Below are positions 32,733 to 41,653 of a DNA stretch of 64,000 nt, in pieces. This DNA comes from Planctomycetota bacterium (lineage in GTDB: Bacteria > Planctomycetota > Phycisphaerae > Phycisphaerales > UBA1924): the NCBI GenBank assembly GCA_014584315.1, contig JACTNA010000029.1, positions 1-64,000 of the forward strand, read 5' to 3'. Within the stretch, counting starts at the first letter, position 1, and each line of letters begins with the position of its first letter. The notes beneath the pieces were generated by a model. That model did not search any database. It was not told where the DNA came from and worked only from the letters and a program-made list of their open reading frames with translations. Position numbers and translations under genes: made by a program.

Positions 32733-33983
32733 TCACAGCCGCTCGTAGATCGGCAGCGTCCCGATCAGCGGCCGGCAGTACTCGATGAACGCCCGGCTCA
32801 CGTTGCAGTGCCCGTCGAGAAACTCGGGGGGCATGTGCCGCGTCTTGGCGGCCACCGCGCTCAGGTCCAGCCGGCGGAACCGGGCGGCGTAGGGCTGCGC
32901 CGAGCCGATCGGGTTCACGCGCTCGATCGCAACCGTGCCGTCGAGATCGCCGCTCGTCGCCAGGTCCGCCGCGAACCGACCGACCCCGCGGGCCTCGCTC
33001 GCGTCCACCGGCGAGGCGTCCGGCCAGCACCGCTGGATGTAGCCGAAGGTGTCGGCGCGCACGCGCGGGGGCTTGCCGCCCGCGGGGGTGAGTTTCACCT
33101 TCAGCAGGTCCGCGAGCGCATCGCCCAGCGCGCCCGAGCCGGAGAGTTGCACGTTCCCGTGGGCGTCCACCTGCCCGCCCTTGATGAGCGTCGCGCCGAT
33201 GGGCGTGCCGTCGCGGTCGCAGATGCCCTCGCTCACCGCGACGTGACACCGCCCCTTCGCGTCGTACACCTGCGCCACGTCCTGCACGAACCGCTCCGTG
33301 TCGAACGGCGCCTCCGGGACATAGATCAACTGCGGGCCGTCCGTCGATGGCTCGAACGGGCGGTCGGATCGCCGGGCCAGCGCGCTCGCCGCCGTCAGGA
33401 AGCCCGCGTGCCTCCCCATCACCACGTTGATCTTGATCCCCGGCAGAGAAATGTTGTCGAGGAAGTCCGCCATGCACGCCATCGCCACGAACCGGGCTGC
33501 GGAGGGGAAGCCGGGCGTGTGGTCGCTCCCGACGAGGTCGTTGTCCACGGTCTTGGGCACGTGGAAGCACCGCAGTTCGTACCCGGCCCGGTTGCTGACC
33601 TCGTTGACGATGCGGCAGGTGTCGCTCGAGTCGTTCCCGCCGACGTAGAAAAAGTACCGGATGCCGTGCTTCTCGCACGCCTCGAAGATGCGCTTGCAGT
33701 AGGCCTCGTCCGGCTTGTCGCGCGTCGAACCCAGCGCGGCCGACGGCGTCACCGCCAGCCGCTCCAGGCGAGGCCGGTCGAAGTCCGTCAGGTCGATCAA
33801 CTCCCCCTTCGTCAGCCCCCGCACGCCGTGGCGCATCCCGAGAATCCGCCGGATCGGGTTCCCCGGTCGCCCGGCCCCCGCGGCCAGCAGCCCCTCGACC
33901 ACCCCGACCAGCGACTGGTTGATGACCGCCGTCGGCCCGCCGGACTGGCCGATGACCGCGTTGCCGTCCACAAGACTGCTCAT
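32733..33983 (-). CDS. Pyrophosphate-type 6-phosphofructokinase
   Basis: 416 residues. Visible: NAVIGQSGGPTAVINQSLVG (phosphoryl-donor loop), GGNDSSDT in place of the ATP-type GGDGS, PKTVDNDL (catalytic TxDxD region) and MGRHAGFLTAAS. These features point to the PPi-dependent group, reversible in glycolysis/gluconeogenesis. I choose ATG 33983 because a TACCCT hexamer lies at 33995-33990, which places the transcription start almost at this ATG; an ATG at 34004 is upstream of that. It converges with hisHF, five bases between stops. Confidence 0.9.
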   Translation of the reverse strand: MSSLVDGNAVIGQSGGPTAVINQSLVGVVEGLLAAGAGRPGNPIRRILGMRHGVRGLTKGELIDLTDFDRPRLERLAVTPSAALGSTRDKPDEAYCKRIFEACEKHGIRYFFYVGGNDSSDTCRIVNEVSNRAGYELRCFHVPKTVDNDLVGSDHTPGFPSAARFVAMACMADFLDNISLPGIKINVVMGRHAGFLTAASALARRSDRPFEPSTDGPQLIYVPEAPFDTERFVQDVAQVYDAKGRCHVAVSEGICDRDGTPIGATLIKGGQVDAHGNVQLSGSGALGDALADLLKVKLTPAGGKPPRVRADTFGYIQRCWPDASPVDASEARGVGRFAADLATSGDLDGTVAIERVNPIGSAQPYAARFRRLDLSAVAAKTRHMPPEFLDGHCNVSRAFIEYCRPLIGTLPIYERL

Positions 33984-33989
33984 GCCCCA

Positions 33990-33995
33990 AGGGTA
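33990..33995 (-). promoter_or_regulatory. Candidate -10 of the phosphofructokinase gene (leaderless)
   Basis: TACCCT on the minus strand inside GGGTACCC, six bases before the ATG at 33983. No Shine-Dalgarno sequence is present, consistent with a leaderless mRNA. Confidence 0.4.
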
Positions 33996-34089
33996 CCCTG
34001 CCACCCAGCGGCGGCTTCACCCCTCCGCCCTCTCCTGTCACGCCCCCGAAACACCCGCGCCGACCGCGCCCGCACCCTCGCTTCCGCGT

Positions 34090-34095
34090 TACCCT
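34090..34095 (+). promoter_or_regulatory. Candidate -10 of the amidohydrolase operon (leaderless)
   Basis: TACCCT nine bases before the ATG at 34105; no Shine-Dalgarno sequence in between. Same hexamer as the divergent phosphofructokinase promoter. Confidence 0.4.
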
Positions 34096-34104
34096 GTCCC
34101 TGCC

Positions 34105-37100
34105 ATGACACGCACACTCCTGCCGTCGCTGGCCGCGCTCGTCCTTGCCGCGGCCGCCCTCGCCCAGCCCTCGACCAACAACCCGCTGGACCCGCAGCCC
34201 AACAGCCCGCGCAAGGTCGAGCCGTCGTACCACGTCCTGGTCGGCGCGACCGTCCACGTCCGGCCCGGCGCATCGATCGAGCGCGGCGCGGTCGTCATCC
34301 GCGACGCCCGGATTGTCGGCGTCGAGGACATCGCGGGGCGCGACTACGCGGCCCCGGCGGGCGCGCTGGTCTGGGACTGCGACGGCCTGCACGTCTACGC
34401 CGGCTTCATCGACGCGCACGCCGAGGTGGATGCCCCCCTGCCGCCCATCGACGCCCCGGGCGTCCATTGGAACCGCAAGGTCACGCCGCAGCGATCCGCC
34501 CTCGAAGGGCGCGGCCTGCCCGAACCCGACGCCAAGCGCCTGCGCGAACTCGGCTTCACCGCCGCAGCCATCGCCCCCAAGGGCGGCATCTTCGCGGGGC
34601 AGGCCGCGCTGGTCAGCCTCGCGCCCCCCCCCTCGGACCCCTCGGACGGCAGACCGCCCGTCTACCGCGAGCGCGTCTACCACACCCTCTCCTTCGAGAC
34701 CGCGGGCGGCGGCAACCTCGGCGAGTTCTCGAACTACCCCAACTCGCAGATGGGCGCGATCGCCCTCATCCGCCAGACCCTCAGCGATGCCGACTGGCTC
34801 GACTCGCTCACGCTCCTGAGCGGCGAGACCGCCCGCGACGCCTCGCTCGCGCCCTCGTGCCTCAAGACGCTCACGAAGACGAGTTTCGAGCACCTCCCCC
34901 TCGCCTTCCGCACGCGCGACGAACTCGACGCCATCCGTGCCGTCAAGATCGCCCGCGAGTTCGGGCGCCGCCCCGTCATCCTCGGCAGCGGCGTCGAGTT
35001 CCGGCGCCTCGACGCCATCGCCGGGCATGACCCGCGGAACGATCTTCGCCCCACGATCATCGTCCCGCTTACCTTCCCCAAGACCCCCGACGTGAAGTCC
35101 GCGGGCGCGGCCGACAGCGTCAACCTCCGCGACCTGATGACCTGGGAGCAGGCCCCCACGAACCCCCGCCGCCTCGACGCGGCCGGCGCGCACGTCTCCC
35201 TCACGGCGGGCGGACTGCGCCGCGGTGAAAAGTTCGAGGACAACCTCAGCAAGGCCCTCGAGATCGGCGGCCTCACGCCCGAACGCGCCCTCGCCATGCT
35301 CACCACCAACCCCGCCGAGACCCTCGGCGTGAGCGACACGCTCGGCACGGTCGAGCGCGGCAAGGTCGCCAACCTCATCGTCGCCGACAAGCCCCTCTTC
35401 GACCACAAGCACAAGGCCACGATCCGCGACCTGTGGATCGACGGGCGCCGCCACGAGATCAACGCGCCCAAGCCCGCCATCGCCGGCACGTGGGCGTACT
35501 CGTTCGGCCCCGACGCCGAGCCGACCGGCACGATCGTGATCGAACAGGACGACAAGGGCAAGATCACCGTCAAGCTCCCAGGCGCGGAGGGCGAGAAGCC
35601 CACAAGCGCCCGCGATGTAAAACTGGACGGCGACCGGCTCACCTACCTCGTCGATGCTCCCGACGGCGGCGTCGTTCTCGTCACGCTCACGCTCGTCGGC
35701 GACCGCCTCTTCGGCTCGCTGCTCACGCCCGGCGGCGCACAGGTCCAGTTCACCGCGATGCGCGGCGCGCAACCCGAAACAGAGCACGAAGCGCAAGCGA
35801 GTGCCCCGTCGCCCGATGACGACCTGCCGAAACTCCCCCCCGAAGAACTCCCCGGCTACCCCTTCGGCGCGTACGCCCTGAAGGAACTCCCCCCGCAGCG
35901 GGCCGTCGTCCTCCGCAACGCCACGATCTGGACGTGCGGCCCGCAGGGGGTCGTCGAGCGCGGCTGGGTCTTCATCAAGGACGGCCGGATCGACCACGTC
36001 GGCGTCGGCGGCCCGCCCTCCACCGCCGGCGACGTCCTCGTCATCGACCTCGCCGGAAAGCACATCACGCCCGGCCTCATCGACGCCCACTCGCACACCG
36101 GCATCTCGCGCGGCGTCAACGAGTCCGGCCAGGCCGTCACCTCCGAAGTCCGCATCGCCGACGTCACCAACCCCGACGCCATCAACTGGTACCGACAACT
36201 CGCCGGCGGCACGACGACCGTGAACTCGATGCACGGCTCGGCCAACCCCATCGGCGGCCAGACGCAGACCAACAAGGTCCGCTGGGGCGTCCGCCACCCC
36301 GACGACATGCACATGCAGGGCGCCAAGCCCGGCATCAAGTTCGCCCTCGGCGAGAACGTCAAGCAGTCCAACTGGGGCGAGCGCAACACCACCCGATACC
36401 CGCAGACGCGCATGGGCGTCGAGACCATCATCCGCGACAGGTTCACGGCGGCGCGCGAGTACGCGGCCGCCGACGGCAAGCGCCGCGACCTCGAACTCGA
36501 CGCCCTCGCCGAGATCCTCGCCGGCGAGCGCCTCGTCCACTGCCACTCCTACCGCCAGGACGAGATTCTCATGCTCTGCCGCGTCGCCGCGGACTTCGGC
36601 TTCACCATCGGCACCTTCCAGCACGGGCTGGAGGTCTACAAGGTCGCCGAGGCCGTCAAGGAGCACGCGATCGGCGCTTCGCTCTTCTCCGACTGGTGGG
36701 CGTACAAGGTCGAGGTGCAGGACGCGATCCCGCACGCCGGCCCGCTGCAGGCCGCCGTCGGCGTGCTGACGTCCTACAACTCCGACTCCGACGAACTCGC
36801 CCGGCGCATGAACGTCGAGGCCGCCAAGGCCCTCCGTTACTCCACGCTCGCCGACTCCGACGCCTTCGCCCTCACGCCCGAGCAGGCCCTCAACTTCGTC
36901 ACGATCAACCCCGCCATCCAACTCGGCATCGCCGACCGCGTCGGCTCGATCGAGAAGGGCAAGGACGCGGACGTCGTCGTCTGGTCCGGCGATCCCCTCT
37001 CCGCTTTCTCCCGAGCCGAGTCCGTCTGGATCGACGGCCGCGAGTACTTCTCCCTCGCCCGCGACGCCGAACTCCGCGAGCAGAACGCCGCGCACCGTTC

Positions 37101-37332
37101 GCGCATCGTCCAGAAGATCCTCGCCGAGGGCGCGAAGAAGAAGCCCGACAAGAAGGACGACGAACCCAGGGGCGAGGCCGAGGAGACGCCACCCGAGTCG
37201 CTCCGCGAGCGGATGCTCGCCGACGCCCGCCGTCGGCACTATCTGAGCCTCTACCTCCGCGGCATCGACCCCGCCGACCACCGCTGCGGCGACTGCGGCA
37301 TCACCGAAACCGAACTCGGAGGCGCACGATGA
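34105..37332 (+). CDS. Secreted double amidohydrolase, one domain degenerate
   Basis: 1075 residues. A signal peptide (LAALVLAAAALAQPS) is followed by two amidohydrolase units separated by a beta-rich module (about residues 460-555, starting AGTWAYSFGP). The first barrel (to about 460) has GFIDAHAEVD where the metal HxH should be, so it lacks the second His. The second (about 590-1010) is complete: LIDAHSHTG, LVHCHSYRQDE, GTFQHGLEVY and LTSYNSDSDE. Such proteins are imidazolonepropionase-like and may act on peptides or cyclic amides outside the cytoplasm. The C-terminal tail has a CGDCG motif. The stop overlaps the next start (ATGA). Confidence 0.85.
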   Translation: MTRTLLPSLAALVLAAAALAQPSTNNPLDPQPNSPRKVEPSYHVLVGATVHVRPGASIERGAVVIRDARIVGVEDIAGRDYAAPAGALVWDCDGLHVYAGFIDAHAEVDAPLPPIDAPGVHWNRKVTPQRSALEGRGLPEPDAKRLRELGFTAAAIAPKGGIFAGQAALVSLAPPPSDPSDGRPPVYRERVYHTLSFETAGGGNLGEFSNYPNSQMGAIALIRQTLSDADWLDSLTLLSGETARDASLAPSCLKTLTKTSFEHLPLAFRTRDELDAIRAVKIAREFGRRPVILGSGVEFRRLDAIAGHDPRNDLRPTIIVPLTFPKTPDVKSAGAADSVNLRDLMTWEQAPTNPRRLDAAGAHVSLTAGGLRRGEKFEDNLSKALEIGGLTPERALAMLTTNPAETLGVSDTLGTVERGKVANLIVADKPLFDHKHKATIRDLWIDGRRHEINAPKPAIAGTWAYSFGPDAEPTGTIVIEQDDKGKITVKLPGAEGEKPTSARDVKLDGDRLTYLVDAPDGGVVLVTLTLVGDRLFGSLLTPGGAQVQFTAMRGAQPETEHEAQASAPSPDDDLPKLPPEELPGYPFGAYALKELPPQRAVVLRNATIWTCGPQGVVERGWVFIKDGRIDHVGVGGPPSTAGDVLVIDLAGKHITPGLIDAHSHTGISRGVNESGQAVTSEVRIADVTNPDAINWYRQLAGGTTTVNSMHGSANPIGGQTQTNKVRWGVRHPDDMHMQGAKPGIKFALGENVKQSNWGERNTTRYPQTRMGVETIIRDRFTAAREYAAADGKRRDLELDALAEILAGERLVHCHSYRQDEILMLCRVAADFGFTIGTFQHGLEVYKVAEAVKEHAIGASLFSDWWAYKVEVQDAIPHAGPLQAAVGVLTSYNSDSDELARRMNVEAAKALRYSTLADSDAFALTPEQALNFVTINPAIQLGIADRVGSIEKGKDADVVVWSGDPLSAFSRAESVWIDGREYFSLARDAELREQNAAHRSRIVQKILAEGAKKKPDKKDDEPRGEAEETPPESLRERMLADARRRHYLSLYLRGIDPADHRCGDCGITETELGGAR

Positions 37333-38744
37333 ACACCATCACCTTCTCCCGCCTCATGCCCCGGTGCCTTGCTTCCCTGATGCCTCTCTTCGCATCAATC
37401 GCGCTCGCGCAGGACCTCGGCGTCAAGGCCCCCCCCCAGACCCGCCCCGTCTACATCCACAACGCCACCATCCACACCGTCTCCGGCGACACCATCGAAG
37501 CCGGCGGCATCGTCTTCGACGCCGGCGTCATCACCGCCGTCCTGCCCGCGGGCATGACCCCCGCCTTCGCCCCCGGCTCGAACCCCATCGAGATCGACGC
37601 CGAGGGGCTGCACGTCTACCCCGGACTCATCGCCCCGTACACCCAGCTCGGCCTCACCGAGATCCAGGCCGTCCGCGCCACGCTCGACTTCCGCGAGGTC
37701 GGCACGATCGCGCCCGAAGTCCGCGCCGCCGTCGCACTCAACCCCGACTCCACCCTCCTCCCCGTCACGCGCTCGTCCGGCATCCTCACCGCGGCCGTCT
37801 TCCCCGGCACGACCTACGAGATCTTCGGCGACGCCGGCCCCCGCGGCCTCATCCCCGGACGCGCCTCCGTCATCCGCCTCGACGGCTGGACATGGGAAGA
37901 CCTCGCCATCCTCGACGATGCGGGGCTGGTCGTGAACTTCCCGCTCACGCGCCCGGTCGTCGCCTGGTGGATGGACGAGCCGCCCGAAGGGCAGAGCGAC
38001 AACATCCAGCGCGCCATCGCCGCGCTCGACGAAGCCTTCCGCAACGCCGCCGCCTACCGCGACGCCCGCGCCGCCAACCCCGACCACCCCACCGACCTGC
38101 GCTACGAGGCGATGCTCCGCGCCCTGCCCCCGACCACTGCTCCTTCGCCCGCCGCTCCTCCGCAACTCCCCACCTTCTTCATCGCCCACGACATGGACCA
38201 GATCACCGGCGCGCTCGCCTTCGCCCAGCGCCACGGCCTGCGGCCCGTCATCGTCGGCGCCCGCGACTCCGACCGCTGCACCGAGCAGTTGAAGGCGGCG
38301 GGCGCGGGCGTCATCATCGAGTCCTCCTACCGCATGCCCAAGCGCGACGACTCGCCCTACGACGAGTTGTTCACCCTCCCGCAAAGGCTCGAGGCGGCGG
38401 GCATCCCGTGGTGCTTCGCCTCGGGCGAGGAAGCCGCTCACGAACGCAATCTCCCACTCGCCGCGGCCATGGCCGTCGCCTACGGCCTGCCGCCCGACGC
38501 CGCCCTCCGCGCCGTCACGCTCAGCCCCGCCACCGTCCTCGGCGTCGGCGACCGACTCGGCTCGCTCGACGCCGGCAAGGCCGCAACCCTCATCATCACC
38601 GACGCCCACCCGCTCGAGGCGACGACCCACGTCCACCTGGCCTTCATCGACGGCCGGGCGATCGACCTCGAAAACAAGCACACGACCCTCGCCCGCAAGT
38701 ACCTGGAGAAGTACCGGCAACTGGGGCTGGTCGGCGGGGAGTAG
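37329..38744 (+). CDS. Secreted amidohydrolase-like protein without metal motif
   Basis: 471 residues with signal peptide (LMPLFASIALAQD). It has the beta-sandwich and barrel outline of amidohydrolases: VYIHNATIHTVSGDTIEAGGIVF, HVYPGLIAPYTQLG (Pro-Tyr instead of the HxH pair), FFIAHDMDQITGALAFAQRHG, and the C-terminal NPAxxLG-like SPATVLGVGDRLGSLDAGKAATLII. The catalytic histidines are missing, so it may be a partner subunit of the upstream double amidohydrolase rather than an enzyme. Translational coupling by ATGA supports a joint function. Confidence 0.82.
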   Translation: MNTITFSRLMPRCLASLMPLFASIALAQDLGVKAPPQTRPVYIHNATIHTVSGDTIEAGGIVFDAGVITAVLPAGMTPAFAPGSNPIEIDAEGLHVYPGLIAPYTQLGLTEIQAVRATLDFREVGTIAPEVRAAVALNPDSTLLPVTRSSGILTAAVFPGTTYEIFGDAGPRGLIPGRASVIRLDGWTWEDLAILDDAGLVVNFPLTRPVVAWWMDEPPEGQSDNIQRAIAALDEAFRNAAAYRDARAANPDHPTDLRYEAMLRALPPTTAPSPAAPPQLPTFFIAHDMDQITGALAFAQRHGLRPVIVGARDSDRCTEQLKAAGAGVIIESSYRMPKRDDSPYDELFTLPQRLEAAGIPWCFASGEEAAHERNLPLAAAMAVAYGLPPDAALRAVTLSPATVLGVGDRLGSLDAGKAATLIITDAHPLEATTHVHLAFIDGRAIDLENKHTTLARKYLEKYRQLGLVGGE

Positions 38745-38961
38745 CCGCGGCGAGACAACCCGGCTCACCCGGGCCTCCCGCGGGGGATTCTCGGTCCACG
38801 GGGACCATTCGGCGTGCGCGGGAACCGCGCATTCCGTTGTCCGAATGGGCCTTCCCCGGTCCGCGGCGGCCGGTTTTGACCCCTCCCGCGGGGCAGAGGG
38901 AACCTGCGGCGTTCTCGCGGGTCCAATCCCTACCGCACGGCCCCTCCCCGAGCGAACCCCC

Positions 38962-39732
38962 ATGAGCCCACACACCATGTCAAGGTCCCCGACCTCGCCG
39001 TTTCGGAACCTCCCCTCCGAACAGCCCGACGGCCGGGGGAGGAACCCCTTCCACAACGGCTCCGACCGCCTGCCCGACTGGGCCGCGGGAGCCGCGGCCT
39101 GCTGGGACGCGCTCGTCGAGGACGCCCGGGCGCTCGTCGCCGTGATCGACGAGGCCGGACGGTACCACTTCATCAACGCGCCGCTCGCGGGCCTGCTCGG
39201 CCTGGCGGAGCCTCAGGCCGCCCTCGGCCGAACCATGCACGAGTTCCTGCCCAAAGCCTTCGCCGACGAGCGCCTGGCGCACATACGCCGCGTCACGGAC
39301 TCCAACGTCCCGGTCACGATCGAGGGCGTCTGGGCCGGACGATGGGTCCGCTCCACCATCCGCCCCATCACGCCCGGCGACGACGGCCTGCGGCGCGTCC
39401 TCCTCGTCACCGTCCCCGTCGCCGGCGATGAGATCACGGCCGACCGCTCACCCGCCATCCGTGCGAAAGTGGACGATCTCGGCCCGCTCTCCGCCCTCAC
39501 ACGCCGCGAACTGGACGTCCTCCGCCTGATCGGGCAGGGTCTCTCCACCGCGGCCATCGCGGCACGCCTCTTCCGCTCCGTCAAGACGATCGAGGGTCAC
39601 CGGGTCTCGCTGGGCAACAAACTCAAGGCCTCCAACCGCGTCGAACTCGCCCGGATCGCCATCCGCGCCGGGCTTGTGACCCTCGACGACGCGCCCGAAG
39701 ACGACGGCGCGGGCGACGACGGGGCCAAGTAA
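38962..39732 (+). CDS. PAS-LuxR transcriptional regulator
   Basis: 256 residues. Residues about 50-150 are a PAS sensor domain (LVAVIDEAGRYHFINAPLAGLLG, GRTMHEFLP). The C-terminus is a LuxR/NarL-type helix-turn-helix: LSALTRRELDVLRLIGQGLSTAAIAARLFRSVKTIEGHRVSLGNKLKASNRVELA. No receiver domain, so it senses a ligand or redox signal itself. The 217-bp gap upstream holds no gene; I see no clear promoter in it. The start at 38962 is the first Met in frame; Met at residue 6 is an alternative. Confidence 0.88.
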   Translation: MSPHTMSRSPTSPFRNLPSEQPDGRGRNPFHNGSDRLPDWAAGAAACWDALVEDARALVAVIDEAGRYHFINAPLAGLLGLAEPQAALGRTMHEFLPKAFADERLAHIRRVTDSNVPVTIEGVWAGRWVRSTIRPITPGDDGLRRVLLVTVPVAGDEITADRSPAIRAKVDDLGPLSALTRRELDVLRLIGQGLSTAAIAARLFRSVKTIEGHRVSLGNKLKASNRVELARIAIRAGLVTLDDAPEDDGAGDDGAK

Positions 39733-39756
39733 CCGCTTCCCGCCCACGACACGAGG

Positions 39757-39762
39757 TAGGCT
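39757..39762 (+). promoter_or_regulatory. Candidate -10 of the HAD phosphatase gene (leaderless)
   Basis: TAGGCT in a GAGGTAGGCTGG context, nine bases before the ATG at 39772 and with no Shine-Dalgarno sequence between them. Confidence 0.4.
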
Positions 39763-39771
39763 GGCGATCGC

Positions 39772-40308
39772 ATGCGCCCCGGCGTCTTCCTCGACCGCGA
39801 CGACACGCTCATCGACAACGCGGGCGATCTCGCCGACCCGTCGCTCGTGCGCCTGCTGCCGGGAGCGTTCGAGGCCTGCCGACGCCTGGCCGGCGCGGGC
39901 TACTCGCTCGTCGTCGTCTCGAACCAGGGCGTGGTCGCGCGCGGCGGCGGCTCGCTCCGCGACGCCGAGGCGACCAACGACCGAGTGCGCGCGCTCCTGA
40001 CCCCGCCCCACGCACGCCGCCCGCTGGTCGAGGCCTTCTATGTCTGCCCGTTCCACCCGCGCGGCTCGGTCGAGCGCTTCACGCGAGAGCACCCGTGGCG
40101 CAAGCCCGCGCCGGGCATGATCCTCGCCGCCGCCGCCGAACTCGGCCTCGACCTGCCCCGCTCCTGGCTCGTCGGCGACGCCGAGCGCGACGCCCACGCC
40201 GCGCTTGCGGCGGGCATCCCCCCCCCCAGAGCGTTGCTCATCGGCCCCGGCCGCCCCTTCCCCGACCTCGCCGCCGCAGCAGAGCACGTCCTCAATCCGG
40301 CTCCCTGA
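39772..40308 (+). CDS. HAD phosphatase, GmhB-like (heptose bisphosphate phosphatase)
   Basis: 178 residues. HAD motif I FLDRDDTLIDNAG (DxD nucleophile pair), motif II VVSNQG, a zinc-binding-like CPFHP segment typical of GmhB, and motif III/IV KPAPGMILAAAAELGLDLPRSWLVGDAERD. GmhB removes the 7-phosphate from D-glycero-D-manno-heptose bisphosphate in LPS core synthesis; the GT9 heptosyltransferase-like gene downstream supports this. The usual fuller Cys set of GmhB zinc sites is not complete here, so a related sugar-phosphate phosphatase is possible. Confidence 0.85.
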   Translation: MRPGVFLDRDDTLIDNAGDLADPSLVRLLPGAFEACRRLAGAGYSLVVVSNQGVVARGGGSLRDAEATNDRVRALLTPPHARRPLVEAFYVCPFHPRGSVERFTREHPWRKPAPGMILAAAAELGLDLPRSWLVGDAERDAHAALAAGIPPPRALLIGPGRPFPDLAAAAEHVLNPAP

Positions 40309-40328
40309 AGCGTCGTCCAAGCGTCGGT

Positions 40329-40351
40329 GGCACAGGCGTCTCGCCTGTGCC
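40329..40351. repeat. Perfect palindrome GGCACAGGCG-TCT-CGCCTGTGCC
   Basis: A perfect 10-bp stem with a 3-base loop in the 111-bp gap between the HAD phosphatase and GT9 genes. There is no T-tract, so a terminator role is unlikely. Its form suggests another small dispersed repeat family. Confidence 0.75.
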
Positions 40352-40419
40352 CGCGGAGAGTCGGTCCCGCACGGCACGGGGCCTTTCCGGGCTCCGCGCC
40401 TCATACCCTCTGTTCGCCC

Positions 40420-41556
40420 ATGCCCCCCGCCACCGCCACGCCGCTGCGACTGCTGGTCGTCCTGCCCTCGTGGCTCGGCGACGTGGTGATGGCCACGCCC
40501 GCGCTGCGCCTGCTGCGCGACCGCCTGCGAGGCTCGTTCATCGCGGGCCTCGTGCGTCCGGAGATGAGCGCGGTCCTCGCCGGCACGGACCTGCTCGACG
40601 AACTGCACGCCGACCGCAAGGGGGGCGTGATGGGGCCGAAGCACGTCGCGGCACGCCTACGCCCACGCCGATACGACTCCGCGCTGCTGCTCACCAACTC
40701 GTTCTCCAGCGCGCTGGCCGCCCGCGTCGCCGGCATCCCGCGCCGCATCGGCTACGACCGCGACGCCCGCGGCCTGCTCCTCACGCACCCGATCCGCGCC
40801 CTCGAGCGCGACGGCAGCACGCCGCTGCACCGACGCTGGGCGCCGGTGCCGGCCGTGCGGTACTACCTCGACGCCGCGTGCGAACTGCTCCGCTGCGCCG
40901 GATTCGACCCGCCCGCCATGCCCGACGACCCTGCCGTCCTCCCCGAGGGCATCGCCCTCGAACTCGCGACGACGCCGGAGGAGGAGCGGGCCGCGGACGC
41001 TCTGCTCGCGCGCGCGGGCCTGCGATGCGACGCGCCGTTCGCCGTGCTCAACCCCGGCGGCAACGACCCGGCCAAGCGCTGGCCCGCCGTCCGCTTCGCC
41101 CGTCTCGCCGAGCACCTCGCCGGCGCGCACGACCTGGCCGTCCTGGTGAACGGCTCGCCATCCGAGCGAGACCTGGCCGCCGAAGTCTGCCGCGACGCGG
41201 GTCCCCGTGCCGTCTCGCTGCCCGAACTCGGCGTGGGCATCGGCTCGCTCAAGGCGATCGTGCGGCGCGCACGCCTCATGGTCACCAACGACACCGGCCC
41301 GCGCCACCTCGCGGCGGCCTTCGGCACGCCCCTCGTCTCGCTCTTCGGCCCGACCGACCACCGCTGGACGACCATCCCCACACGCCCCTTGCCGAACGGC
41401 GAACCCTCGGAGGCCATCCTGCTCGCCGACCCGACGCTGCCCACGAGCGAACTGGCCAACGACCACGCGGACCGCTGCCGGATCGATCGCATCGGTTTCG
41501 ACGCCGTCCGCGAGGCATCCGAGCGATTGCTCGCGCACAACGTGCCGCGACCGTAA
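40420..41556 (+). CDS. GT9-family (heptosyltransferase II-like) glycosyltransferase
   Basis: 378 residues. N-terminal LVVLPSWLGDVVMATPALRLLR is the GT9 (WaaF/WaaC) signature; the C-terminal half has LNPGGNDPAKRWPAVRFARLAEHL and TNDTGPRHLAAAFGTPLVSLFGPTDHR, the donor-binding part. It should transfer a heptose or related ADP-sugar to the LPS core from the cytoplasmic face. Together with the HAD phosphatase it suggests that this organism makes a heptose-containing lipopolysaccharide. ATG 40420 follows the palindrome by about 70 bases; an in-frame GTG at 40327 lies inside the repeat and is unlikely. Confidence 0.9.
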   Translation: MPPATATPLRLLVVLPSWLGDVVMATPALRLLRDRLRGSFIAGLVRPEMSAVLAGTDLLDELHADRKGGVMGPKHVAARLRPRRYDSALLLTNSFSSALAARVAGIPRRIGYDRDARGLLLTHPIRALERDGSTPLHRRWAPVPAVRYYLDAACELLRCAGFDPPAMPDDPAVLPEGIALELATTPEEERAADALLARAGLRCDAPFAVLNPGGNDPAKRWPAVRFARLAEHLAGAHDLAVLVNGSPSERDLAAEVCRDAGPRAVSLPELGVGIGSLKAIVRRARLMVTNDTGPRHLAAAFGTPLVSLFGPTDHRWTTIPTRPLPNGEPSEAILLADPTLPTSELANDHADRCRIDRIGFDAVREASERLLAHNVPRP

Positions 41557-41596
41557 CCGAGCGGTTCATCTCGCGCACAGCGAGCCGCGCACGACA

Positions 41597-41627
41597 ACGG
41601 CCGCCCCGAACGAATCGGAGCGGCCGT
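41597..41627. terminator. Hairpin between convergent genes
   Basis: ACGGCCGC (41597-41604) pairs perfectly with GCGGCCGT (41620-41627), with further internal CCG/CGG pairing. It lies between the convergent GT9 and H1-like genes. There is no T-tract on either side, so terminator function is tentative. Confidence 0.4.
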
Positions 41628-41653
41628 CCGTGTGCATGGGATGTTCCGCCGCT

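Noticed and set aside
32677..37281. A 1534-codon open frame on the minus strand opposite hisHF, the phosphofructokinase and the amidohydrolases
   Set aside because: It is a shadow of very G+C-rich codons; its composition is skewed to Gly/Val/Glu/Arg without domains, and it covers several genes with clear family motifs.
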